34,607 nt of DNA from a virus. The position numbers and the translations under genes are program-made. The stretch is from positions 1 through 34,607 of IMG/VR virus record IMGVR_UViG_3300008110_000195, one strand, 5' to 3'. Positions 6,393-12,587 of the stretch are shown here, in pieces. How positions within the stretch are numbered: the stretch's first letter is position 1; every line of letters begins with the position of its first letter. The notes below the pieces were generated by a model. The model worked only from the letters and a program-made list of their open reading frames with translations, ran no database searches and was not told the DNA's origin.

Positions 6393-7667
6393 TTAGATTG
6401 GGTTAAGTTTTACGCCTTGTCGTGCAAGATCTTGCAGTCCTTTTATGTAATCTTCAAACAAACCTTTATGTTTAATAGACATAAAGAAGTTATCGGTAGC
6501 CTTAGTTCTGTTTCTAAGGCATTTAAAAATGTAGTCTGTAACAGCTACGCAAAAAGACTCATGCTGAAAATTTCGCATGTTGTAGAGCCTAGACCACGTG
6601 CTACTTTCTTGCTGGCAGTCTCTTAAAACACTTTCAAATTGCGCAACCCTTTCTTGAGTAACTACTTCAAATAATTTGTTTTCTACATCTTCAGGAAGTC
6701 TAAGTTTTAATTCTGCACATACGTCTAGAACTTGGTATGGCTTAGTTAAAGCGTTGTCTATGATTTTTTGAATAGCTTCGTTCCAACATGGGTGTTCTTT
6801 GGTTTTGTCAAAAACTTTTTCCATATTGCTTAAATACGTAGAAAACAACCAAGACGAATGTCGATCTTCGTTTGTAATGTTTTGAAAACCTACGCTAATA
6901 AATTTTGAATATAACTTAATAAAGTTTTCCGTGTGTTTGTCTGTAGCACAATCGTAAATAACGTCCAAAAACGCATGGCAAGACAGTTCTGAAACTACAG
7001 ATAAGTTTCTTTGAATGACTGGCAAATCTATTATTGCAAACAACCAATCAAAAATATTTTTTAAAGTATTGTCTAAATTTTCTGGGTTTGTTTGACTAAG
7101 GCGCAACAGGGCCACCATGAAGCCCGTTTTAATCGACAACTTTTCTTCAATGACTTTTTTTACTTCTTGTGGAGACAACCTGGTGCTGTTTATTGCTATG
7201 CTGTTAAGCTTGTCAATGTCTTCGTTCAATCTGAAATTTGTTTCAAGAATTTGTTGAAGCTCTGGCCAGCTTTCAATTTTTAATTTTTCGCAGTATCGCG
7301 CTAGATGCCAAAGATTGGTTTCAACAGAGCTGGCGTCTCGAAGCAAAAGCTTCTGCAATTTTTCTATTAGTTTGTTTTCTAAAGCTTCAGACCTGGCTCG
7401 TTTTACGTCGATAAAATAATCAACTATTAGTGAGACGTTGTTATCTTCAACGCTGTCAAGCATGTACTTGTCTACAAAAGGGTTGTCGTGCATTTTTTCG
7501 TTTAAGGCTCTGTAGTACACCGTGTATATGCTGGTGTTTGCCCTAGGTTTGTACATGGCTTTGGTTGTGCTGTTGTTGTCCAACACAATCAAATTTTTTG
7601 GCTTGAACTTACTTACTTTGATAAGTTGGCTAGCCATCTCTTCAATAGAAAACGTGTAGCTGCTCAT
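6393..7667 (-). CDS. Large helical protein, partner of the preceding one, 424 aa
   Basis: A mainly helical, AT-rich gene. It contains one SWPELQQILETNF copy of the motif seen in the 474-aa protein and a series of helices spaced like an alpha-solenoid. Its ATG overlaps the stop of the 155-aa gene in an ATGA arrangement (7664-7667), so it is translated by coupling. No enzymatic motif is recognised. It may be a structural or interaction scaffold. The role is unknown. Confidence 0.6.
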   Translation of the reverse strand: MSSYTFSIEEMASQLIKVSKFKPKNLIVLDNNSTTKAMYKPRANTSIYTVYYRALNEKMHDNPFVDKYMLDSVEDNNVSLIVDYFIDVKRARSEALENKLIEKLQKLLLRDASSVETNLWHLARYCEKLKIESWPELQQILETNFRLNEDIDKLNSIAINSTRLSPQEVKKVIEEKLSIKTGFMVALLRLSQTNPENLDNTLKNIFDWLFAIIDLPVIQRNLSVVSELSCHAFLDVIYDCATDKHTENFIKLYSKFISVGFQNITNEDRHSSWLFSTYLSNMEKVFDKTKEHPCWNEAIQKIIDNALTKPYQVLDVCAELKLRLPEDVENKLFEVVTQERVAQFESVLRDCQQESSTWSRLYNMRNFQHESFCVAVTDYIFKCLRNRTKATDNFFMSIKHKGLFEDYIKGLQDLARQGVKLNPI

Positions 7668-8131
7668 TTCTCAATCCACCAAAAAGGTTTTTCTCTTGGA
7701 TACCATTTAGCCAAAGGTCTTTTGGCTCCGTTGTAGTACGCCCTGTAAGCTGTAACAGCGTCAGGGTGTTTGTATTCCACAGGCATAGCCTGAGCGAATA
7801 CCGTAAGTTCACCCTCAGGTATGTAGGCTTGTTTGTTTTTGCAGTCTTCAATGACTTCAACACTTTTGTGGTCGTGCCCATACCTGAATTTAAATTCAGC
7901 GTTTAACTCTAAACCCAGATCAATTAACCAACTGAAATTAGCTCTGGTTTTCCTGGCCCAGACAGCGCATGGGTGATTTTTATGCACTGGCTTGTACAGA
8001 GCCTCTTTCTCGTAAGTCCACAATCCTGTGCAAAGCAGTTGCGCCGACTCAAGTATCATCTTTGAGACGTGAGAGTTTACGTGATATCGCGCGCATACTG
8101 CTGGGTCTAGATCTAGAACAAATATGTTCAT
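7664..8131 (-). CDS. Putative pyrimidine-dimer DNA glycosylase-like phage protein
   Basis: A 155-aa protein whose pattern is common in aquatic phages: MNIFVLDLDPAVCARYHVNS at the start, then HVSKMILESAQLL, HKNHPCAVWARKT, FRYGHDHKS, FAQAMPVEYKHPDAVTAYR and a Trp-rich end (AKWYPREKPFWW). This family is often labelled pyrimidine-dimer glycosylase/endonuclease V (Pyr_excise type), and I recall it under that name. The match to classical T4 DenV is not visible by eye, so the enzyme activity is uncertain. If correct, it would be a second UV-lesion repair gene besides the radical-SAM protein. The start and stop form ATGA overlaps with both neighbours. Confidence 0.55.
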   Translation of the reverse strand: MNIFVLDLDPAVCARYHVNSHVSKMILESAQLLCTGLWTYEKEALYKPVHKNHPCAVWARKTRANFSWLIDLGLELNAEFKFRYGHDHKSVEVIEDCKNKQAYIPEGELTVFAQAMPVEYKHPDAVTAYRAYYNGAKRPLAKWYPREKPFWWIEK

Positions 8132-8370
8132 CTCTGATTGTTTGTAGACGCTATGCCTCTGAATCTGGACTCTCTGGCAACGTCGTCGCGCAGACTAGCT
8201 ACCAAATCAGATATGGCAGGCAAAGCTTCTACAGACATCAGTCCGATGCCGACCAGACAGTCTTTGACGTCTTCTGGATTTGCTCCAGGAGCGTTAGCCA
8301 ACTTCTTAAAAGACTTAACTACGTTAGCGGCGTTATGTAGCCACGTTTCGACAATCCTGTCATTTCTCAT
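8128..8370 (-). CDS. Hypothetical helical protein, 80 aa
   Basis: It starts at the ATG complement 8368-8370 (MRNDRIVETWLHNAANVVKS), with GGAG 7 bases upstream. The frame is open to 8406 but that part is the end of the CsrA-like gene. The composition is all-helical (KSFKKLANAPGANPEDVKDC). The first 11 bases overlap the CsrA-like gene and the stop overlaps the next start (ATGA). The function is unknown. Tight coupling to the CsrA-like gene suggests co-regulated expression. Confidence 0.55.
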   Translation of the reverse strand: MRNDRIVETWLHNAANVVKSFKKLANAPGANPEDVKDCLVGIGLMSVEALPAISDLVASLRDDVARESRFRGIASTNNQR

Positions 8371-8563
8371 CGTACCACTCCAAGTTTTCTGACCTCTCAA
8401 TATCAACGCTTTTAGGAGCGATGATACGAAGCCTTACTGTTCTTTTGTCGCTAATCTCAGCGACAATCACTTCAATTTCTTCTTCGCCAGCAAAACATAC
8501 GAATGATTCACCAAGGCGTCGAGTAAGAACCAACCCTGGCTGAATCGGTAGTTTATTGTCCAT
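8360..8563 (-). CDS. csrA: CsrA-family RNA-binding regulator
   Basis: A 67-aa protein with the CsrA fold signature: PGLVLTRRLGESFVCFAGEE (residues 9-28, compare LVLTRRVGE), a central strand pair (EVIVAEISDKRTVRLRI) and IAPKSVDIERSE near the end (compare APKSVPVHREE). CsrA dimers bind GGA motifs in hairpin loops of mRNA leaders and block or expose ribosome binding sites. A phage copy could redirect host carbon storage and motility control or act on the phage's own SD-rich leaders. The start at 8563 replaces a GTG that lies within the terminator. It has a 9-residue N-terminal extension relative to bacterial CsrA. Confidence 0.85.
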   Translation of the reverse strand: MDNKLPIQPGLVLTRRLGESFVCFAGEEEIEVIVAEISDKRTVRLRIIAPKSVDIERSENLEWYDEK

Positions 8564-8584
8564 TTTATTTCTTTCTATAAAAAA

Positions 8585-8616
8585 CCCACCCACTTGCTTT
8601 TACACAAGTGGGTGGG
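8585..8616 (-). terminator. Intrinsic terminator
   Basis: A 12-bp GC-rich stem (8585-8596 with 8605-8616) with an 8-base loop, followed on the minus strand by TTTTTTAT. It closes the transcript of the 133-aa gene just ahead of the CsrA-like gene. Confidence 0.8.
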
Positions 8617-8630
8617 CAAATTTTAGTTTA

Positions 8631-9032
8631 TTACTTCTTTGAACTTTTACCCATGTTCCGTTTAGTTTCAGCGATTATGGCGTTAGCTGCTTCTTTAGAC
8701 ATGGGTGCTGGAGGTTCTGGGCTATTTATTTTTGGAACATTCCAACCCCATGAAAGCATAGCCCTCTGCCTACCCCAACAAGTATTTGCACTTAATCCAG
8801 TAGCTTTAACTACTGCTGAAATACCTGCAGAAGCATTCTGAACATACTTTACAAGAAACTCATCCCAGTCAACTGTTTTATAGTTAACGTTACTAGTTTT
8901 AATTATAGTCTTTAAGGCTTTAGGGTCGTCTATAACTTGCTCTACATTATTTTTATTTATAATTACAGTAAAGTTGCCACCTACTTTGATAGTGCCGTTA
9001 AAATCGTTACCGCAAAAATTACTGCTGTTCAT
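8631..9032 (-). CDS. Hypothetical protein, 133 aa
   Basis: It starts MNSSNFCGNDFNGTIKVGGN with GGAGG 8 bases upstream. An Asn-rich, beta-like N-terminus (FTVIINKNNVEQV) is followed by a helical part that may be a small DNA-binding region: AGISAVVKATGLSANTCWGR has the spacing of a helix-turn-helix (A-xx-V-x5-L-x4-W). The C-terminus is Lys-rich. It is flanked by terminators on both sides, making it a single-gene unit. The HTH suggestion is an inference from spacing only. Confidence 0.5.
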   Translation of the reverse strand: MNSSNFCGNDFNGTIKVGGNFTVIINKNNVEQVIDDPKALKTIIKTSNVNYKTVDWDEFLVKYVQNASAGISAVVKATGLSANTCWGRQRAMLSWGWNVPKINSPEPPAPMSKEAANAIIAETKRNMGKSSKK

Positions 9033-9059
9033 CTTGTTTACCTCCAAATAAACAAAAAA

Positions 9060-9084
9060 GGCCTGCAGAATAAATCTGCAGGCC
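9060..9084 (-). terminator. Intrinsic terminator
   Basis: A 10-bp perfect stem (9060-9069 with 9075-9084), a 5-base loop, and a minus-strand T run (TTTTTTG). It follows the ParB-fold-like gene and precedes the SD of the 133-aa gene. Confidence 0.8.
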
Positions 9085-9106
9085 CAACCCAAACGAAAAT
9101 ACAAAA

Positions 9107-10057
9107 CTACTCAACTTCAGTTTCTGTCTGCTTTCCGTCCAAAACAGAAGCGCAGAAATCGGCAAAACTCTTTTTAATCATAGATGCGTAATTCTTAGAG
9201 TCTGTCCTTCTAACTCTTGTTTTACTTTCAGGGCTAAGCGCAAACCAAATAGCTTCACACCTTTGAAACCTGTCGGAATAATCTTTAACCCCCCTTCCTA
9301 AATTATCTATGGCCTTAGACGCTGCATCTTCAACAGTGCCTTTGTTGCTTGTAAGTATTCTTTTCCACTGACTATAAGTGTAAGCCACATCCTCATTATT
9401 TTTAGCCGTTATAGCATGATACGCCAAAGCAGCTAGCGTTCCAGAATTAGCCCTATAAGTGACATAGTCTGGCAAAGCCTTACATTCAACTGCAAATGTG
9501 TATACTCCTACTAAGGCTTTGTACAGCTTATCTTTATTAGCCCGATGCGTCTTAGCCCTGTTACCTGTTTTAAGTATAAAGTTAGCTATCTCTGTTAATT
9601 TTGCAGGATAACCAGAGGCGTCTGCATCACTACGTCTACGACCACTATCCATGTGCATGTATTCTTCTAAATCAGCGTTCCAACGCATAGCAATTTTGAT
9701 GCGGTCCTTTTTACTAGCTACAAACCCGTGAAGTCTATGGTTGCCATTAATTCCTCTGCCGCACTTTGTAAAAACAAAAAGAGATTCGCCTACAATCCAA
9801 TAACCGTCATTAATAATTTGCGTATTCAAATTAACGTTAGGCCAATTAATTCTTCTTTGTTCTTCATACATGCAGTTAATTAAAGCTACAGCGTCTTCTT
9901 TATCGATATACAACTCTGCAACATTTTGATTTAAAACCCACTTAAGGTTTTCGCCTAAATAACCATTTTTTTCTAAAATGCCAATAAGCAAACTATTAAA
10001 ATTTTCAACCTTAGCTACGTCATTTGACTCAATGCTTTCGATAACTTCCGTACTCAT
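9107..10057 (-). CDS. ParB/sulfiredoxin-fold-like phage protein, 316 aa
   Basis: Residues 80-145 carry a series typical of ParB-like proteins of phages: a strand pair (IINDGYWIVGESLFVF), a GRGINGNHRL motif (residues 100-109) resembling the D/N-G-x-H-R-L nucleotide-binding signature, then MRWNADLEEYMHMDSGRRRS. ParB-family proteins bind CTP and DNA or act as nucleases, but this one lacks an obvious DNA-binding domain. The rest is helical. AGGAGG lies 7 bases before the ATG. The family placement is from motif pattern only. It is isolated between two terminators. Confidence 0.5.
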   Translation of the reverse strand: MSTEVIESIESNDVAKVENFNSLLIGILEKNGYLGENLKWVLNQNVAELYIDKEDAVALINCMYEEQRRINWPNVNLNTQIINDGYWIVGESLFVFTKCGRGINGNHRLHGFVASKKDRIKIAMRWNADLEEYMHMDSGRRRSDADASGYPAKLTEIANFILKTGNRAKTHRANKDKLYKALVGVYTFAVECKALPDYVTYRANSGTLAALAYHAITAKNNEDVAYTYSQWKRILTSNKGTVEDAASKAIDNLGRGVKDYSDRFQRCEAIWFALSPESKTRVRRTDSKNYASMIKKSFADFCASVLDGKQTETEVE

Positions 10058-10098
10058 CTCAAAACCTCCTGGTAAAAATTCTTACTGGTAAAGCAAAA

Positions 10099-10122
10099 AA
10101 CTGGTAACTTCTGTTACCAGTT
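10099..10122 (-). terminator. Intrinsic terminator overlapping a stop codon
   Basis: A 10-bp stem (10099-10108 with 10113-10122) with a 4-base loop. On the minus strand it is followed by TTTTTTG. The TAA of the 89-aa gene (10121-10123) lies inside its 5' arm, so a terminating ribosome could affect folding. Confidence 0.75.
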
Positions 10123-10390
10123 AGTCGCAGTTCAAATACCTTTTCGTTTCTATGAATACCTCTCCGTCCTTATCAACACCCATCCGTAGGCTGCTGCCGT
10201 AACCGTTGGGGTGATACCAGACAAAGAAAGCTTCTTTAATGTGATCTTTGTATTTCTCAAGCTCTGGGCCTTTCATCGTTACAGTTGTTTCAAGGCTGTC
10301 TCTGTACTCTGTAACCTTCCATTTTTTATAAACCTCTTCAGGAATTCCTCGGAGGTACCCTAGCGATTCTGGTTTAATCTCAAGTCCCAT
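10121..10390 (-). CDS. Hypothetical protein, 89 aa
   Basis: It starts MGLEIKPESLGYLRGIPEEV at 10390, overlapping the end of the deaminase gene by 11 bases. The frame remains open to 10453 but that part is deaminase coding sequence. A charged alpha/beta protein (YRDSLETTVTMKGPELEKYK) with aromatic residues near the C-terminus (FFVWYHPNGYGSSL). GGAG lies 10 bases upstream. No family is recognised. It is coupled to the deaminase and may be a partner. Confidence 0.5.
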   Translation of the reverse strand: MGLEIKPESLGYLRGIPEEVYKKWKVTEYRDSLETTVTMKGPELEKYKDHIKEAFFVWYHPNGYGSSLRMGVDKDGEVFIETKRYLNCD

Positions 10391-10787
10391 TTGGCGAAAA
10401 CTCCAAAAATTGGTTTTCTTCCTGAAAACTGTAATAAAATCTGCTGCACCCAAGAGCCGTCATGACTTTGGCGCAAGCTTGACAAGGTTTGCTTATCCTA
10501 AGCAGCCCTTGTTTGTTTAGTCGCACGTTTACTATTTGAAACGGCGGTTTGACTGGATGCTTTTTATAAGCAGCCAGCTCAGCGTGATACTTTGGTCTGA
10601 AAGTCTCGTCCCAGTCCCTGTGGTAACCGAAATGTCTAGGCGGTTCGACCTTGCCATTCCTGGCCCATGAAACTATTTTTCCGTTTTTGACAACAAAACT
10701 GAAATGCGGAAAATTGTCACGTTCAGGATGTCGTTCAAGCTTTTTCTTGCAAAAATCAACTATCTGTTTTAGCAAAGTCTTTTTCAT
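10380..10787 (-). CDS. Cytidine/deoxycytidylate deaminase-like zinc enzyme
   Basis: A 135-aa protein with the zinc-deaminase signature: H68-A-E70 (KYHAELAAYK) and P101-C102-x2-C105 (SKPCQACAKVMTALGCSRFY). His and the two Cys would hold zinc and Glu would shuttle the proton. The family deaminates cytosine in nucleosides, nucleotides, tRNA or DNA. The short length fits a free nucleoside or nucleotide deaminase, but the substrate cannot be read. The N-terminal strand pair (HFSFVVKNGKIVSWARN) is typical. The start at 10787 overlaps the stop of the membrane-protein gene (ATGA). A phage dCMP-type enzyme would raise dUMP for dTMP supply. Confidence 0.7.
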   Translation of the reverse strand: MKKTLLKQIVDFCKKKLERHPERDNFPHFSFVVKNGKIVSWARNGKVEPPRHFGYHRDWDETFRPKYHAELAAYKKHPVKPPFQIVNVRLNKQGLLRISKPCQACAKVMTALGCSRFYYSFQEENQFLEFSPNGT

Positions 10788-11116
10788 GATGTTGCCAGCT
10801 TGAACCAAAACAAAGAAAAAACTACACACAATAAAGCCAGCCAGGCTTGAAAAGATATGGCTCTGGAGGCCAGCAAGGCTGGAATGATCGCGTACACCAT
10901 AGTGATGAGCGCATCCCATACCAAAGACGTGACGACAATTTTATGGTTGTCGTTTAAATGCCGTACCAGTGCCATCCACACAGAGGCGGATACCACTGAT
11001 ACGGCAAGGGTTATTGGAGCAAACCAACTAGAGTTGCGTATGCTTTCCGTATAGGAAGCGTAGCTGGCTGCTGAGTACAAAAGGGTCACCAACATTAGAC
11101 AGGTTACTACAAACAT
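10784..11116 (-). CDS. Multi-pass membrane protein, 110 aa
   Basis: Four hydrophobic segments are visible: MFVVTCLMLVTLLYSAASYA, FAPITLAVSVVSASVWMALV, SLVWDALITMVYAIIPALLA and AWLALLCVVFSLFWF, separated by short polar loops. The start at 11116 has GGAGG 5 bases upstream. The function is unknown. It sits directly before the deaminase with an ATGA overlap. Confidence 0.6.
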   Translation of the reverse strand: MFVVTCLMLVTLLYSAASYASYTESIRNSSWFAPITLAVSVVSASVWMALVRHLNDNHKIVVTSLVWDALITMVYAIIPALLASRAISFQAWLALLCVVFSLFWFKLATS

Positions 11117-11128
11117 GCGACCCTCCAA

Positions 11129-11160
11129 AAACAAGGGGGAGACTAAGCTCCCCCTTGTTT
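11129..11160 (-). terminator. Strong intrinsic terminator
   Basis: A 13-bp stem (11129-11141 with 11148-11160) containing GGGGG/CCCCC and a 6-base loop. On the minus strand the stem ends in TTTTTGG. It separates the secreted-protein genes from the membrane-protein gene. Confidence 0.85.
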
Positions 11161-11183
11161 ATACAGTCTTATCGTTAAGACTG

Positions 11184-11552
11184 TTAGTAGCGGCAGCAAG
11201 CGTACCACATTCCGTTGCGCCCCTGGGCCAGCCCCACTTCACGGGGTTGCCAGCGGTTGCGGTAGCAACACGACATCTCAGCTTGCTGGGGAGTTGAGCC
11301 GCAGCCCACGCCCTCAAAACCACTATTGCCGCCAAAATGCCCGATGCGCAGGATGTTAGCCATGTGGTTGGCTACTCCTTGCGCGCTGGAGAAAGTGCCT
11401 GCCACCACTGTGCGGACAGGCCCCTGTTGAGTGGACTGAACGGGTTGCCCTCCGTTTTGTCCGCGCCGTCCAATCAACCCAAAGGGGCCTGCCGTAGCCA
11501 CAGCAGCAGAGACAGCAACCATGCCTAGAGACAAAATATTGTAACGCATCAT
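11184..11552 (-). CDS. Exported Cys-rich protein, planctomycete-like
   Basis: A 122-aa protein with an N-terminal signal peptide (RYNILSLGMVAVSAAVATA) and probable cleavage before GPFGLIGRRG. The mature part has SAQGVANHMANILRIGHFGG, then GVGCGSTPQQAEMSCCYRN and a final GMWYACCRY. I recall such AQGVA-HMA-xx-GHFGG / GVGxGSTPQQA / CCY modules from secreted planctomycete proteins; they loosely resemble CAP-like repeats. GAGG lies 5 bases before the first ATG. GC content and amino-acid style differ from the AT-rich genes at 4957-7667, suggesting recent acquisition from a host. The function is unknown. Confidence 0.65.
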   Translation of the reverse strand: MMRYNILSLGMVAVSAAVATAGPFGLIGRRGQNGGQPVQSTQQGPVRTVVAGTFSSAQGVANHMANILRIGHFGGNSGFEGVGCGSTPQQAEMSCCYRNRWQPREVGLAQGRNGMWYACCRY

Positions 11553-11607
11553 GCTAACCTCTACCTAAGAAACAGAAACAAAATCAAACCAAGCCTGTCG
11601 GCAAAGT

Positions 11608-11913
11608 TTAGTTGACCTTTGTGCCAGGCACCAATTTGATGTCTGGGCCGTGAGACTGCTTAAGGGTCTTCACCCCTTCCTTCTTTGGAGCGGCAATGAG
11701 CTTGCCGTCCTTGTCCACGCCTACCTTGCTGACGCTGCCGTCAGCCCAGCGCAGGGCAGGCTTCCCATCCTTGCCGATAACGATTTCGGCATGCTCGGCG
11801 TGACGAGCTTCACGGCGCTCTTCAACTCGCTTGCGGATGTTGCCAAGAGGACCAGCCATCAAAGCAGAGCCAGAAACAGCAACAACAGCAGCAGCGATCA
11901 AAAACTTACGCAT
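11608..11913 (-). CDS. Exported small basic protein, 101 aa
   Basis: A signal peptide (MRKFLIAAAVVAVSGSALMA) is followed by mature GPLGNIRKRVEERREARHAE. The cleavage-site context (A, then GPLG) matches that of the neighbouring 11184-11552 protein (A, then GPFG), suggesting common origin or common export handling. The mature part is hydrophilic (EIVIGKDGKPALRWADGSVS), with strand-turn repeats KDGKPALRW and KDGKLIAAP. GGAGG lies 5 bases upstream of the ATG. It is probably periplasmic or surface-located. The function is unknown. Confidence 0.65.
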   Translation of the reverse strand: MRKFLIAAAVVAVSGSALMAGPLGNIRKRVEERREARHAEHAEIVIGKDGKPALRWADGSVSKVGVDKDGKLIAAPKKEGVKTLKQSHGPDIKLVPGTKVN

Positions 11914-11959
11914 CGTAACCTCCAGAACAAAAAAGCAACCAAGGAATACTTGGCTGCAT

Positions 11960-12032
<73 letters not shown>

Positions 12033-12074
12033 AAAGCTTAGTGATAATAACAACGAGGCCTAACAAGTCAATAC

Positions 12075-12147
12075 TACCCCTTGAAGGAATCGAACCTTCC
12101 CCGACGAGCTGTATAAGAACTCCGCTCTACCACTGAGCTAAAGGGGT
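12075..12147 (-). tRNA. tRNA-Ile, anticodon TAT
   Basis: A full cloverleaf of 73 bases. Acceptor ACCCCTT/AAGGGGT, D-arm GCTC/GAGC, anticodon stem GAGTT/AGCTC, loop CTTATAC giving TAT at positions 34-36, T-arm GAAGG TTCGATT CCTTC; no CCA. It reads AUA directly. A TAT isoleucine tRNA is rare in bacteria, which normally use lysidine-modified CAT. Confidence 0.9.
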
Positions 12148-12151
12148 GTAT

Positions 12152-12225
12152 TACTCTCGGCGGGAATCGAACCCACAACCTGCGGAGTAGAAATCCGCTG
12201 CTCTATCCAGTTGAGCTACGAGAGC
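12152..12225 (-). tRNA. tRNA-Arg, anticodon TCT
   Basis: A full cloverleaf of 74 bases. Acceptor GCTCTCG/CGAGAGT (one G-T pair), D-arm GCTC/GAGC with a 9-base loop, anticodon stem GCGGA/TCCGC, loop TTTCTAC, T-arm GTGGG/CCCGC (one G-T-type mismatch), discriminator A, no CCA. It reads AGA, a codon favoured by AT-rich phage genes. Confidence 0.9.
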
Positions 12226-12238
12226 GCGTTCAAGACGC

Positions 12239-12574
12239 TTACGGTTCCTGTGACATGCTGTCTCTAAACTTGTTCAAAGCTTCAGACAAGCCGTCTACCA
12301 GGATTAACATGTTGTTACTGTTTTGTTCAACATCTGAACCTACAGTAAACGAAACTTCGTTTAGGCTTTTATAGAGAGACGTTTTTAACTCTTCAAACTT
12401 TTCCAAAACCGTTGCAAGTTGAGCTGCATTAACTTTATGGCTGTACTCAAGCTCTGCTTGAGTGTCCTCCACTTGTTTAATCCTTCGCTCAAGGTTAGCT
12501 ACTCTGCTTTCGTCAAACTGTAACTGTGTAGGCTCTGCAAGCTGAGTAACTGCCTTCTTCCTTGTGAACAACAT
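12239..12574 (-). CDS. Coiled-coil protein, 111 aa
   Basis: A basic start (MLFTRKKAVTQLAEPTQLQF) is followed by a continuous heptad-patterned helix (VANLERRIKQVEDTQAELEY, AAQLATVLEKFEELKTSLYK) and then a second amphipathic helix. AGGAG lies 5 bases before the ATG at 12574. It lies 13 bases from the end of the upstream 519-aa gene, so they share a transcript. A chaperone or virion-internal role is possible but not shown. The function is unknown. Confidence 0.55.
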   Translation of the reverse strand: MLFTRKKAVTQLAEPTQLQFDESRVANLERRIKQVEDTQAELEYSHKVNAAQLATVLEKFEELKTSLYKSLNEVSFTVGSDVEQNSNNMLILVDGLSEALNKFRDSMSQEP

Positions 12575-12587
12575 AAACACTCCTTTG

